Part shown: piece after piece, positions 22,257 to 32,220 of the stretch
Position numbering within the stretch: position 1 is the first letter of the stretch
Layout of the letters: every line of letters begins with the position of its first letter
Notes under the pieces: model-generated
Told to the model about the DNA's origin: nothing
Seen by the model: the letters and a program-made list of their open reading frames with translations, nothing else
Database searches by the model: none
Translations under genes and position numbers: made by a program
DNA from: Candidatus Sumerlaeota bacterium
GTDB taxonomy: Bacteria > Sumerlaeota > Sumerlaeia > SLMS01 > JAHLLQ01
Assembly: GCA_021772755.1 (NCBI GenBank)
Contig: JAJFLJ010000270.1
Coordinates: forward strand, 1 to 32,842
Length of the DNA stretch: 32,842 nucleotides
Direction of reading: 5' to 3'

Positions 22257-24869
22257 ATGCCTCACAAACCCGTTCCGGCCGAGTTCCTCGGAACCGTTCG
22301 CGTACTGCCGAACATTCCGGAAAAGCTCGCCGGTCTCGAAGACCTCGCCTACAATCTCTTCTGGGCCTGGAACCCCCGCGCCCGCCAGCTCTTCTCGAAA
22401 ATCCACCAGGACACCTGGATCGCCGTGGACGGCAGTCCCGTCCGCTTCATCAGCCGGGTCGGCCAGGCGGACCTGGACCGTGCCGCCGACAACCCCGAGG
22501 TCGTCGCCCTCTACGACTCGGTCATGACGCAGCTGAACGACTACATGGCCAACCGCGACAGCTGGTTCACCCGCGAGCACAAGGGCCGCGAGATGAGCGT
22601 CGCCTACTTCTCCGCGGAGTTCGGCCTTCACGAATCCCTGCCCATCTATTCGGGCGGCCTGGGCATCCTCGCCGGCGACCATCTCAAGTCCGCCAGCGAC
22701 ATCGGCATTCCCCTGACCGGTGTCGGCCTGCTGTACCGCGAGGGATACTTCATCCAGCGGCTCGACTCGCAGGGGCACCAGATCGCGGAGTACCGGGCGC
22801 TGGACTGGAGCGACCTGCCCATCCGTCCGGCGCTCGACAAGCGCGGCAACGAGGTCACCGTCAGCGTCGATCTCGGCAGCCACAAGCTTCTGGCGAAGGT
22901 TTGGCGCGTCCAGGTCGGCCGCATCCCCCTCTTCCTTCTCGACTCGGACGTGGCGGGCAACACGCCGGAGGACCGCAAGCTGACCGCCCGCCTCTACGGC
23001 GGTCGCGAGGAAACCCGCATCCAGCAGGAGATACTTCTCGGCGTCGGCGGCGTCCGCGCCCTTCGGGCGCTGGACATCTCCCCCACCGCGTTCCACATGA
23101 ACGAGGGCCATTCCGTGTTCCTCGGCCTCGAACGCATCCGCGAGTACATGCACGAGCACGGCCTCACGTTCGACGTCGCCCAGGAAATCGTCCGCTCCAC
23201 GACGCTCTTCACGACCCACACGCCCGTCCCCGCCGGCAACGACGCCTTCGTTCCCGCCCTGATGGAGAAGTACTTCCGCGGATTCTGGGAATCCATCGGC
23301 CTTTCCCGCGCGCGCTTCATGTCCATGGGACTCGACACCAGCCAGGAGGACGGACGCTTCTCGCTGACGATCCTCGCCCTCAACCTGGCGTCCATGGCCA
23401 ACGGCGTCTCCGAACTGCACGGCCACGTCTCCCGGGGCATGTGGCAGCACGTCTGGGCCGATGTCCCGGGCGAGGAAAACCCCATCCGCCACATCACCAA
23501 CGGCGTGCATTCGCGGACGTGGATCAGCCTGGACATGCTGGAACTGTACGACCGCTATTTCGACGCGAACTGGCGCGAGCACATCGAGGACCCGAAGGTC
23601 TGGGCACGGGTCGACGAAATCCCCGACGAGGACCTGTGGGCCGCGCGGCAGAAGCTCCGCCGCGACCTGGTCGAATTCGCCGGCCGCCGCAGTGCCGCCC
23701 AGCACCTCCGCTTCGAGGAATCGCCCCACGAGATCGAGGAGTGGGCCCATATCCTCGACCCCAACGCGCTCACCATCGGGTTCGCCCGCCGGTTCGCGAC
23801 GTACAAGCGCGCGACGCTCATCTTCCGCGACCGCGAACGCCTCAGGCGCATCCTGCACAACCCCGACCGCCCCGTGCAGATCGTCTTCGCCGGCAAGGCC
23901 CACCCCGCCGACCAGCCCGGCCAGGAACTCATCCGCCAGGTCATGGAGATTTCGCGCCAGCCGGAGTTCAAGGGCCGCATCGTCTTCCTGGAGAACTACG
24001 ACATCAACATCGGCCGCCGCCTCACCAGCGGCGTGGACGTGTGGCTCAACAACCCCCGCAAGCCCCTGGAGGCCTCAGGCACGTCCGGCATGAAGGTTCC
24101 CCTCAACGGAGGGATCAACTGCTCCATCCTCGACGGATGGTGGCTCGAAGCCTGGAAGATGAACAACCTGTCGGGATGGGCGCTCGGCGACGGCGTGTCG
24201 TACTCCGACGAGAACCGCCAGGACGAGGCCGACGCCGACACGATCTACGACATCGTCGAGAACCAGATCGCGCCCATGTTCTACGACCGCGACGAGAACG
24301 GCATCCCCCACCAGTGGATCCGCCGCATGCGCGAATCCATGAAGACCGTCTGCTGGCAGTTCTCCACCAACCGCATGGTCGAGGAGTACTCCGACCGCTT
24401 CTACCTTCCCGGGTCGAACCGCCACGGTCTGTTGACGTCGGGCAAGCACAAGCGCGCGAAGGAGAACGCGGCGTGGAAGGACGGCATTCGCGCCGCATGG
24501 CCGGCCATTCGCGTCAACGCCCGCGTCGATGGGGGAAAGAGCGGTGCCGGAACCCTGCGCGTCCGCGAAAAGATCGATGTTCTCGCCGAGGTCTATCTCG
24601 GCACCATCGACCCTGCGGACGTCGAAGTCTCGATCTACGTCGCCCCAACCCGCCAGCCGAAGAATCCCTGGATCGGCGTCAAAGGCGGCAGCATCCCGAT
24701 GCGGCCGGGCGACCGGAACGACGACGGCAGCATCCTCTACCGGGGCAGCCTCCTCGAAGGCGATTCCGGCGAATACGCCTACACGGTTCGCGTCGTCCCC
24801 AAGCACCCCGACCTGGTCCATCCCCACGAAATGGGTCTCGTCGCGTGGGCACGACCCATGGAAGCGTAG
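22257..24869 (+). CDS. glgP: Alpha-glucan (glycogen/maltodextrin) phosphorylase, DUF3417 type
   Basis: A GT35 enzyme that releases glucose-1-phosphate from glycogen or maltodextrins by phosphorolysis in the cytoplasm. The 870 residues match the subfamily with an N-terminal DUF3417 segment (LPNIPEKLAGLEDLAYNLFWAWNPRARQLF, about 18-47), found in archaea, actinobacteria and thermophiles, rather than the E. coli MalP/GlgP type. Conserved motifs are VAYFSAEFGLHESLPIYSGGLGILAGDHLKSASDIGIPLTGVGLLYREGYF (about 115-165), FHMNEGHSVFLGLERIRE, HITNGVH, and the PLP-lysine loop EASGTSGMKVPLNGG (K613). After about residue 745 a beta-rich tail is present (REKIDVLAEVYLGTIDPADVEVSIYV...GEYAYTVRVVPKHPDL), as in this subfamily. 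It stands alone, with no glg operon, between the pil and heat-shock loci. Confidence 0.94.
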   Translation: MPHKPVPAEFLGTVRVLPNIPEKLAGLEDLAYNLFWAWNPRARQLFSKIHQDTWIAVDGSPVRFISRVGQADLDRAADNPEVVALYDSVMTQLNDYMANRDSWFTREHKGREMSVAYFSAEFGLHESLPIYSGGLGILAGDHLKSASDIGIPLTGVGLLYREGYFIQRLDSQGHQIAEYRALDWSDLPIRPALDKRGNEVTVSVDLGSHKLLAKVWRVQVGRIPLFLLDSDVAGNTPEDRKLTARLYGGREETRIQQEILLGVGGVRALRALDISPTAFHMNEGHSVFLGLERIREYMHEHGLTFDVAQEIVRSTTLFTTHTPVPAGNDAFVPALMEKYFRGFWESIGLSRARFMSMGLDTSQEDGRFSLTILALNLASMANGVSELHGHVSRGMWQHVWADVPGEENPIRHITNGVHSRTWISLDMLELYDRYFDANWREHIEDPKVWARVDEIPDEDLWAARQKLRRDLVEFAGRRSAAQHLRFEESPHEIEEWAHILDPNALTIGFARRFATYKRATLIFRDRERLRRILHNPDRPVQIVFAGKAHPADQPGQELIRQVMEISRQPEFKGRIVFLENYDINIGRRLTSGVDVWLNNPRKPLEASGTSGMKVPLNGGINCSILDGWWLEAWKMNNLSGWALGDGVSYSDENRQDEADADTIYDIVENQIAPMFYDRDENGIPHQWIRRMRESMKTVCWQFSTNRMVEEYSDRFYLPGSNRHGLLTSGKHKRAKENAAWKDGIRAAWPAIRVNARVDGGKSGAGTLRVREKIDVLAEVYLGTIDPADVEVSIYVAPTRQPKNPWIGVKGGSIPMRPGDRNDDGSILYRGSLLEGDSGEYAYTVRVVPKHPDLVHPHEMGLVAWARPMEA

Positions 24870-24880
24870 GGCCCGGGCAC

Positions 24881-24926
24881 GAAGTCGTTCCCCCGGCGAA
24901 CGGTGACCACCGGGGGAACGAACTTC
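24881..24926. terminator. Long hairpin between convergent glgP and hsp20
   Basis: GAAGT plus CGTTCCCCCGG (24881-24896) pairs with CCGGGGGAACG plus ACTTC (24910-24926, one bulged A) around a 13-nt loop, making 16 bp. There is no clean T-run on either side (CTTCTTCCC on plus), but its place between two convergent genes suggests a shared terminator or message-end structure. Confidence 0.55.
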
Positions 24927-24956
24927 TTCCCGCTTCGGGCGGCCTGGAGGATTCCG

Positions 24957-25490
24957 CTACGAAACGGCGATCTTCACACGGCGCGATCTGGCGATCGCGG
25001 TTTTCAGCATCTTCACGATGAGCAGGCCGTCCTTCGTCTTCGCCGAAACCCTGGCCGTCTCGACTTCCGCCGGCAGCTCGACGCTTCGCGTGAACCTGCT
25101 GCTCCACGACGCGCGGCGGTAACCGGCTCCGCTCCCGTCCTCCTTCTCGCGCCTGGCGCGTCCGCGAACCACCAGGCGGGTCGGCGTCACATCGACGTCG
25201 AGATCCTTCTCGCTGAATCCGGGAACGTCGATTCGGGCCACGATTTCCCTGTCGAGGTTCTCGAGTTCGACGTTCGGGAAGCGAAGCGGCGGAAGACTCG
25301 AAGGCCAAAACGAATCGAAGCGATTCATCAGCGAGCCGGCGATCGTCGGCTCCGGCAGGAGTTCCGACCTCGGCTCCGCATCGACATGGGTTTCCCTTGT
25401 CCGCAGACGCTCCGCCGTCTTCTCGAAGGCGTTGGCGATATCCTCTCTCATGCGGGAGAGCAGACCGGGCTTGTTGCCTTGGGCGTTCAT
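24957..25490 (-). CDS. hsp20: Small heat-shock protein (Hsp20/alpha-crystallin), longest of three
   Basis: sHsps bind unfolding proteins without ATP and hand them to DnaK/ClpB. This 177-residue copy has a long N-terminal arm (about 1-75, containing AEPRSELLPEPTIAGSLMNRFDSFWPSSLPPLRFPNV) and an alpha-crystallin domain with VARIDVPGFSEKDLDVDVTPTRLVVRGRARREKE and SVELPAEVETARVSAKTKDGLLIVKMLKT. The usual G-V-L signature is replaced by DGLLIVKM, which still fits the fold. It ends RRVKIAVS, an I/V-x-I/V anchor. A perfect AAAGGAGGA precedes ATG 25490. It is the last of three tandem minus-strand sHsp genes, 83 nt after the second. Confidence 0.9.
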   Translation of the reverse strand: MNAQGNKPGLLSRMREDIANAFEKTAERLRTRETHVDAEPRSELLPEPTIAGSLMNRFDSFWPSSLPPLRFPNVELENLDREIVARIDVPGFSEKDLDVDVTPTRLVVRGRARREKEDGSGAGYRRASWSSRFTRSVELPAEVETARVSAKTKDGLLIVKMLKTAIARSRRVKIAVS

Positions 25491-25573
25491 GACCTGTTCC
25501 TCCTTTCGTCGATCGGCGAACCGGCCGGAGGGGGCTGGCGCAGCCCTCCGGCCGCGGCGATGCGCGTCGCCGG

Positions 25574-25975
25574 CTACGCGAGACTGACTTCGATGCGGCG
25601 CGGCTTCACCTCTTCGTCGAAGGGAAGATTCAGGGTCAGCACGCCGTTGCTCACTGCCGCCCTGATCCTCGCGCGGTCGATCTTCTCGCCCAGGCGGAAC
25701 TGGCGGTAGTAGCTGGTCAGCTCGAACTCGCGAGAGACCGCGTCCCGGTGCTCGCGCTCCGGCACGTTGCCGCGAATCGTCAGAACGTCGTTGTCGACGT
25801 CGATGTCGATTCCGTCCTTCGCGACACCGGGCAGGTCGGCGACGACCGTAAGGCCTTCACCCGTTTCGTAGATGTCGACCGGCGGCGTCACGTAGCGTTC
25901 GGGTTCGTATGTCGTTTCGTGAACGACTTCGGGGTTCTTGCCCTGCTCCTTGCGGGCGATGGTGGATTCCGTCAT
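25574..25975 (-). CDS. hsp20: Small heat-shock protein (Hsp20/alpha-crystallin), middle copy
   Basis: A 133-residue sHsp. A short polar N-terminus (MTESTIARKEQGKNPEVVHETTYEPERYVTPP) leads straight into the alpha-crystallin domain: VDIYETGEGLTVVADLPGVAKDGIDIDVDNDVLTIRGNVPERE, FRLGEKIDRARIRAAVSNGVLTLNLPF. The family signature (A-x-x-x-N-G-V-L) is intact in AAVSNGVLTL. The C-terminus is RRIEVSLA. The N-terminal arm is too short to drive large oligomers by the usual route, so it may work as a partner of its neighbours. The ribosome site is AAGGAGG. The gap to the first sHsp gene is 40 nt. Confidence 0.93.
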   Translation of the reverse strand: MTESTIARKEQGKNPEVVHETTYEPERYVTPPVDIYETGEGLTVVADLPGVAKDGIDIDVDNDVLTIRGNVPEREHRDAVSREFELTSYYRQFRLGEKIDRARIRAAVSNGVLTLNLPFDEEVKPRRIEVSLA

Positions 25976-26015
25976 GGCTGAACCTCCTTGGTCAGGTGGA
26001 ATTCGCTTCGGCGCT

Positions 26016-26447
26016 TCAGGCGACCGCGACTTCGATGCGGCGGGGCCTGGCGGCTTCGGACTTCGCGAGGCGAATCGCGAGAACCCCGTTGGCGTATTCC
26101 GCTTTCACGCCATCGGGATCGATCTCCGCCGGCAACGCGATCTTCCGGACGAACTTGCCCGCCGCGCGTTCCTGGCGGTGCCAGGCCTCCGGTTTCACAT
26201 CCTCGCTCTGGCGGCGCTCCCCGCTGATGGTCAGTTCGTTGCGAACCACCTGCAGATCGAGAGCCTTGGGATCGATACCCGGCAGGAGCACCTCGACCTC
26301 CACGTCGTCGCTGTTCTCGTAGACGTTGATCTGAGCGGGAGCCAGGGACGACCGGCTCAGGAGCGAGCCGCCCGTGTACCCGTTGAAGATCCGGTCCACT
26401 TCTCGTCGGACTGATTCCAGCTCTCGGAAGGGGTTGTAGTAACGCAT
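26016..26447 (-). CDS. hsp20: Small heat-shock protein (Hsp20/alpha-crystallin), first in operon
   Basis: The track extends this frame to 26534, but ATG 26447 has a perfect AAGGAGG and gives the family-typical N-terminus MRYYNPFRELESVRREVDRIFNGY (bacterial class A style), so the protein is 143 residues. The alpha-crystallin domain reads APAQINVYENSDDVEVEVLLPGIDPKALDLQVVRNELTISGERR and IALPAEIDPDGVKAEYANGVLAIRLAKSEAARPRRIEVAVA. The signature AEYANGVLAI and the C-terminal I-x-V anchor are present. It is the promoter-proximal gene of the sHsp operon and diverges from grpE-clpB. Confidence 0.94.
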   Translation of the reverse strand: MRYYNPFRELESVRREVDRIFNGYTGGSLLSRSSLAPAQINVYENSDDVEVEVLLPGIDPKALDLQVVRNELTISGERRQSEDVKPEAWHRQERAAGKFVRKIALPAEIDPDGVKAEYANGVLAIRLAKSEAARPRRIEVAVA

Positions 26448-26818
26448 GGCGAACCTCCTTGTTCGAAGAAATCTGTCGATAGGGAGTATTACAAGCAGTT
26501 TGCCAGGTTGCAAAGATCGACATAAGTCCAGCAAGATCAGTCATGATCGTTCTCCACTCCCGACAGGACAGGAGCGTTGTGATACATGCGATCAAGGAGC
26601 CCTTCTCGTTTCGCCAGGTCGATGTGTCCAAAACACACATGTCGTGCCCTTCCGGGCTCACTCGTCACGATGCAAAAAGACACATACGCACCGCGCCTCC
26701 GACTGAAACCACTCGTCTTGCCGCTGCCACGACACCGGCACGAGACTGGATACGCACAAGGCTGCCTGGGTCGGCTCACGCTGTTCCCGCTGGCCACATC
26801 CAAGGGAGTTGCCGAACG
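26448..26818. other. Divergent heat-shock intergenic region
   Basis: A 371-nt gene-free stretch between the sHsp operon and grpE. Besides the sHsp promoter it contains an inverted repeat ATGTGT-ccaaaac-ACACAT (26622-26640) and a GCCC-TTCC-GGGC mini-hairpin. I see no CIRCE (TTAGCACTC-N9-GAGTGCTAA) or HAIR element and no convincing sigma-32-like promoter for grpE. A plus-strand TTGCAA (26508-26513) with CAAGAT 18 bp later is a weak candidate. Confidence 0.4.
26486..26513 (-). promoter_or_regulatory. hsp20 operon promoter: overlapping sigma-70 and sigma-54-like elements
   Basis: The minus strand reads TTGCAA-cctggcaaactgcttg-TAATAC, a -35/-10 pair with 16-bp spacing (26513 down to 26486). Inside it is TGGCAA-actgc-TTGTA (26505-26490), matching the sigma-54 consensus TGGCAC-N5-TTGCA at 5 of 6 and 4 of 5 positions with the right spacing; the -12 GC is GT here. 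Either could drive the operon, about 40 nt upstream of the start codon. Confidence 0.5.
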
Positions 26819-27355
26819 ATGACAGGACCAAACCGACAGGAGACCGATGAGATGCTCTGGAACCGGCGCGACCCCCAGGAAACGGACGAAGGCGCTGCGC
26901 CGAAAGACGTCCCCGGTACTCCGGCGGAAGTCGAGGAGACCGCCCTCTGGATGGAGAAGGCGCACCGCATCGCTGCGGAGCTGGACAACGTCCGCAAGCG
27001 CGCGCGCCGCGATCTCGAACGTGCCCGCCGCGACGAGCGGGTCGGCGTCGTTGGAGGCTTTCTCGACGTGCTCGACAACTTCGACCGCGCCCTCGCCATG
27101 CCAGGTGCCGAGTCGAACCAGTGGATCGAGGGCTTCGAAGCAACCCGGGCGCAGATGCTCGACGTCTTCGCGCGCTTCGGCGTTCGGCCGTTCGAGTCCC
27201 TCGGCCAGGCCTTCGATCCCAACTTCCACGAGGCCGTCGCGATGGCTTCGGTCGCGAACGCCGAAGAGGGAACCGTCGTCGAGGTGATCCAGACGGGCTA
27301 CGTTCTCGACGAAACGGAGGTCATTCGCCCCGCGAAGGTGGTCGTGGCGAAGTAG
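26819..27355 (+). CDS. grpE: GrpE nucleotide-exchange factor
   Basis: GrpE releases ADP from DnaK to reset the Hsp70 cycle. The track starts at 26543; the best starts are ATG 26819 (AAGGGAG 11 nt upstream, 178 residues) or ATG 26852. The long-helix/four-helix-bundle core is clear: HRIAAELDNVRKRARRDLERARRDERVGVVGGFLDVLDNFDRAL (about 55-100), then IEGFEATRAQMLDVFARFGVRPFESLGQAFDPNFHEAV and the beta-wing, ending GYVLDETEVIRPAKVVVAK. The N-terminal tail is short and few coiled-coil residues precede the core. No dnaK or dnaJ is adjacent; instead clpB follows after 47 nt, so this copy may be dedicated to disaggregation, or the DnaK locus lies elsewhere. Confidence 0.92.
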   Translation: MTGPNRQETDEMLWNRRDPQETDEGAAPKDVPGTPAEVEETALWMEKAHRIAAELDNVRKRARRDLERARRDERVGVVGGFLDVLDNFDRALAMPGAESNQWIEGFEATRAQMLDVFARFGVRPFESLGQAFDPNFHEAVAMASVANAEEGTVVEVIQTGYVLDETEVIRPAKVVVAK

Positions 27356-27402
27356 CCTCCGAAGATCGCGCACCGACGCATCACGGATGAGGGAGGAACA
27401 CG

Positions 27403-30036
<2,634 letters not shown>

Positions 30037-30039
30037 ACG

Positions 30040-30080
30040 CCGAAAAGGACCGAAACCCTTGGGATTCCGGTCCTTTTCGG
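30040..30080. terminator. Terminator after clpB
   Basis: CCGAAAAGGACCG (30040-30052) pairs with CGGTCCTTTTCGG (30068-30080), with partial inner pairing of ACCC and GGGAT. The GGACCG/CGGTCC stem is flanked by AAAA and TTTT, giving a bidirectional-looking intrinsic terminator 3 nt past the clpB stop. Confidence 0.8.
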
Positions 30081-30162
30081 TGCAAGTGGTCGGTCGAGAC
30101 TCTGCGGCAAGGCGCTTTGTCTTGACTCCGGGAGAGACTTGAGCCAGATTCAGGCCAGAAAG

Positions 30163-30184
30163 TGTGCCCGTATTTTGCTATAAG
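30163..30184 (+). promoter_or_regulatory. rpoN promoter with extended -10 (and sigma-54-like overlap)
   Basis: TTTTGCTATAAG contains an extended -10 (TG-C-TATAAG, 30176-30184) about 73 nt upstream of the rpoN ATG, without a good -35. The same bases can be read as GTGCCCG-tatt-TTGCT, resembling the sigma-54 -24/-12 site (TGGCACG-N4-TTGCW) but lacking the invariant GG. The sigma-70 reading is preferred. Confidence 0.5.
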
Positions 30185-30256
30185 GGCTTGTCAAGCCGAA
30201 AACACTCGTCGTTCGCCACAGAACCGGATCACCGGTCGGACCAAAAGGCAGGATTC

Positions 30257-32164
30257 ATGGCGATCTCGCTCCACCAGCAAATGCGTCAGACGCAGAAGCT
30301 GATCATGACGCCGCAGATGCAGCAGTCCATCCAGCTGCTTCAGCTCAACAGCATGGAGCTGGAGCAGATGATCTCCCAGGAGATGATGGAGAACCCCTTC
30401 CTGGAGCTCTCGGACGACGAGGAGAACCTGCAATCCAGCAACGAGGAGCGCGACCAGGCCGACGCCGGAGCCGATGATTCCCCGGACGACTCGGGCCTCT
30501 CCGAGCAGGCCAAAGCGGAGTCCCCGACCGCCAACGACAGTGTGTTGCCGGACGAGCGGGAGGACACCCGCCAGAAGGGCGAGGAGACCGGCGACGCGAC
30601 CCCCGACGAAACCGGCAAGGACGCCGCCGAGGACTTCGAGAAATTCGAGAAGAACGACGTCGACTGGGACAGCGAGTACGGCGATTCCGACACCTCCGCC
30701 TACCGCGCCACCCGCGAGGATTCCGAAGAAAGCGACTTCACCACCTACACCGCCCTCAACGAGAGCCTCTACGACAGTCTGATGCGCCAGGTGCGCCTCT
30801 CGGTCCTGGCGGGCGACGAGATCGAAATCGCCGAGTTCATCGTCGGGAATCTGAACGAGGACGGCTTCCTGGACTGTTCGCCGGAAAACCAGGCGATGAT
30901 CATGCTCTACCCCCCCGAGCTGTTCACGACGAAGCCCACCACCCAGACCTCCGAACGGCTGCGGGGAATGCTCAAGAAGCTGCGGGGCAGCGAAGCCGCC
31001 GTGTACGCGGTGGAGCTCAAGCACCGGCAGCTCGTCGCGATGGTCGTCGGCGCGCTGCTGAAGATCACGCCCGACGAGGCGATGACGATGTCCAGACGCG
31101 AGCAGGCGCTGGCGCTGGTCGCCCGAAAGCTGAAGAAGCCTGCGGAGGAGGTCGCGGAGGCGAGACCCGAGGACCTGGTCCTCGAGACCGTCGCGTGGCG
31201 CATGAAGAGCGATGCGCAGACGGTGTTCGACGTGCTCGAGGTGGTCCACGACTTCGAGCCAACGGGCGTCGCGGCCCGCAACCTGGGCGAGTGCCTCCGC
31301 CTTCAGGCCGAAGAGCGCGGCATCCGCGACCGCGTGCTCTACGAGATTCTGGAGAACCATCTGCCGAACCTCCAGCAGAAGCGGTTCCGCGAGATCGCCC
31401 AGGCGCTCGACGTTCCCGAGAGCCGCGTCCAGGACGCGTTCCACACGATCGCGCGTCTCGACCCGCGGCCGGGGCGCTCGACGACGAAGGACTCCCCCCG
31501 CTACATCAAGCCCGACGTCTTCGTGAAGAAGATGGACGGCCGGTACATGTACTTCCTGAGCGAGGGCGACGCCGGACGGCTGCGCATCGCGTCGAACTAC
31601 CGCCGCATGGCGAGCCGCAACGCGCGCGAGGCCGCGCAGAACGGCAACGGAAGCAACGCGTACGAGACGGGACAGGCGCAGTACGCCAACGAGAAGTACA
31701 AGAACGCGGTCTGGCTCATCAAGAACATCGAAAAGCGCAAGTCCACGGTCCTTCGCGTGACGGAAGCCATCATGGAATACCAGATGGAGTTCCTGGAGAA
31801 GGGCGTCGAGCACCTGCGCCCCCTGACGCTGCGCAACATCGCCGAGGTCGTCGGCATGCACGAATCGACGATCGCCCGCGTCACGACGAAGAAGTACGTC
31901 GAGACGCCGCGGGGCATCTTCGAACTGAAGTACTTCTTCAGCTCAGGCCTCGAGACCGACAGCGGCAACGACGCGTCGTCGCGCTCCATCAAGGAGATCA
32001 TCACGCAGATGATCGAGCTGGAGAACCCGCGCCGCCCCCTCAGCGACCAGAAAATCGCCGACATGCTGAAGGACCGCGGCATCCAGATCGCCCGCCGCAC
32101 CGTCGCCAAGTACCGCGAACAGCTGAAGATCCTTCCCGCGAAACTGCGCAAGGAAGTGAGCTGA
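30257..32164 (+). CDS. rpoN: RNA polymerase sigma-54 factor, enlarged
   Basis: Sigma-54 directs core polymerase to -24/-12 promoters and needs an ATPase enhancer-binding protein. The track starts at GTG 30164; ATG 30257 gives the canonical start MAISLHQQMRQTQKLIMTPQMQQSIQLLQLNSMELEQMI (region I, 1-50) and is preceded by an AAAAGGCAGGA site. Region II (about 52-165) is a very long acidic linker. Core-binding region III starts at LYDSLMRQVRLSVLAGDEIEIAEFIVGNLNEDGFLD (171-206), but about 110 residues (207-320) are inserted before VFDVLEVVHDFEPTGVAARNLGECLRLQ. The HTH (TLRNIAEVVGMHESTIARVTTKKYVETPRG, 524-553) and the RpoN box ARRTVAKYRE (612-621) are intact. At 635 residues it is well above the usual ~480. 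Confidence 0.96.
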   Translation: MAISLHQQMRQTQKLIMTPQMQQSIQLLQLNSMELEQMISQEMMENPFLELSDDEENLQSSNEERDQADAGADDSPDDSGLSEQAKAESPTANDSVLPDEREDTRQKGEETGDATPDETGKDAAEDFEKFEKNDVDWDSEYGDSDTSAYRATREDSEESDFTTYTALNESLYDSLMRQVRLSVLAGDEIEIAEFIVGNLNEDGFLDCSPENQAMIMLYPPELFTTKPTTQTSERLRGMLKKLRGSEAAVYAVELKHRQLVAMVVGALLKITPDEAMTMSRREQALALVARKLKKPAEEVAEARPEDLVLETVAWRMKSDAQTVFDVLEVVHDFEPTGVAARNLGECLRLQAEERGIRDRVLYEILENHLPNLQQKRFREIAQALDVPESRVQDAFHTIARLDPRPGRSTTKDSPRYIKPDVFVKKMDGRYMYFLSEGDAGRLRIASNYRRMASRNAREAAQNGNGSNAYETGQAQYANEKYKNAVWLIKNIEKRKSTVLRVTEAIMEYQMEFLEKGVEHLRPLTLRNIAEVVGMHESTIARVTTKKYVETPRGIFELKYFFSSGLETDSGNDASSRSIKEIITQMIELENPRRPLSDQKIADMLKDRGIQIARRTVAKYREQLKILPAKLRKEVS

Positions 32165-32220
32165 GCGGGCGCGCCTCGCCGCGAAGCGTTTCGACTTCAC
32201 CAGCCAAAGGACAGCGCTTC

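Noticed and set aside
26448-26818. CIRCE/HrcA operator or sigma-32 promoter for grpE
   Set aside because: No TTAGCACTC-N9-GAGTGCTAA and no CTTGAAA...CCCCAT pair in the region.
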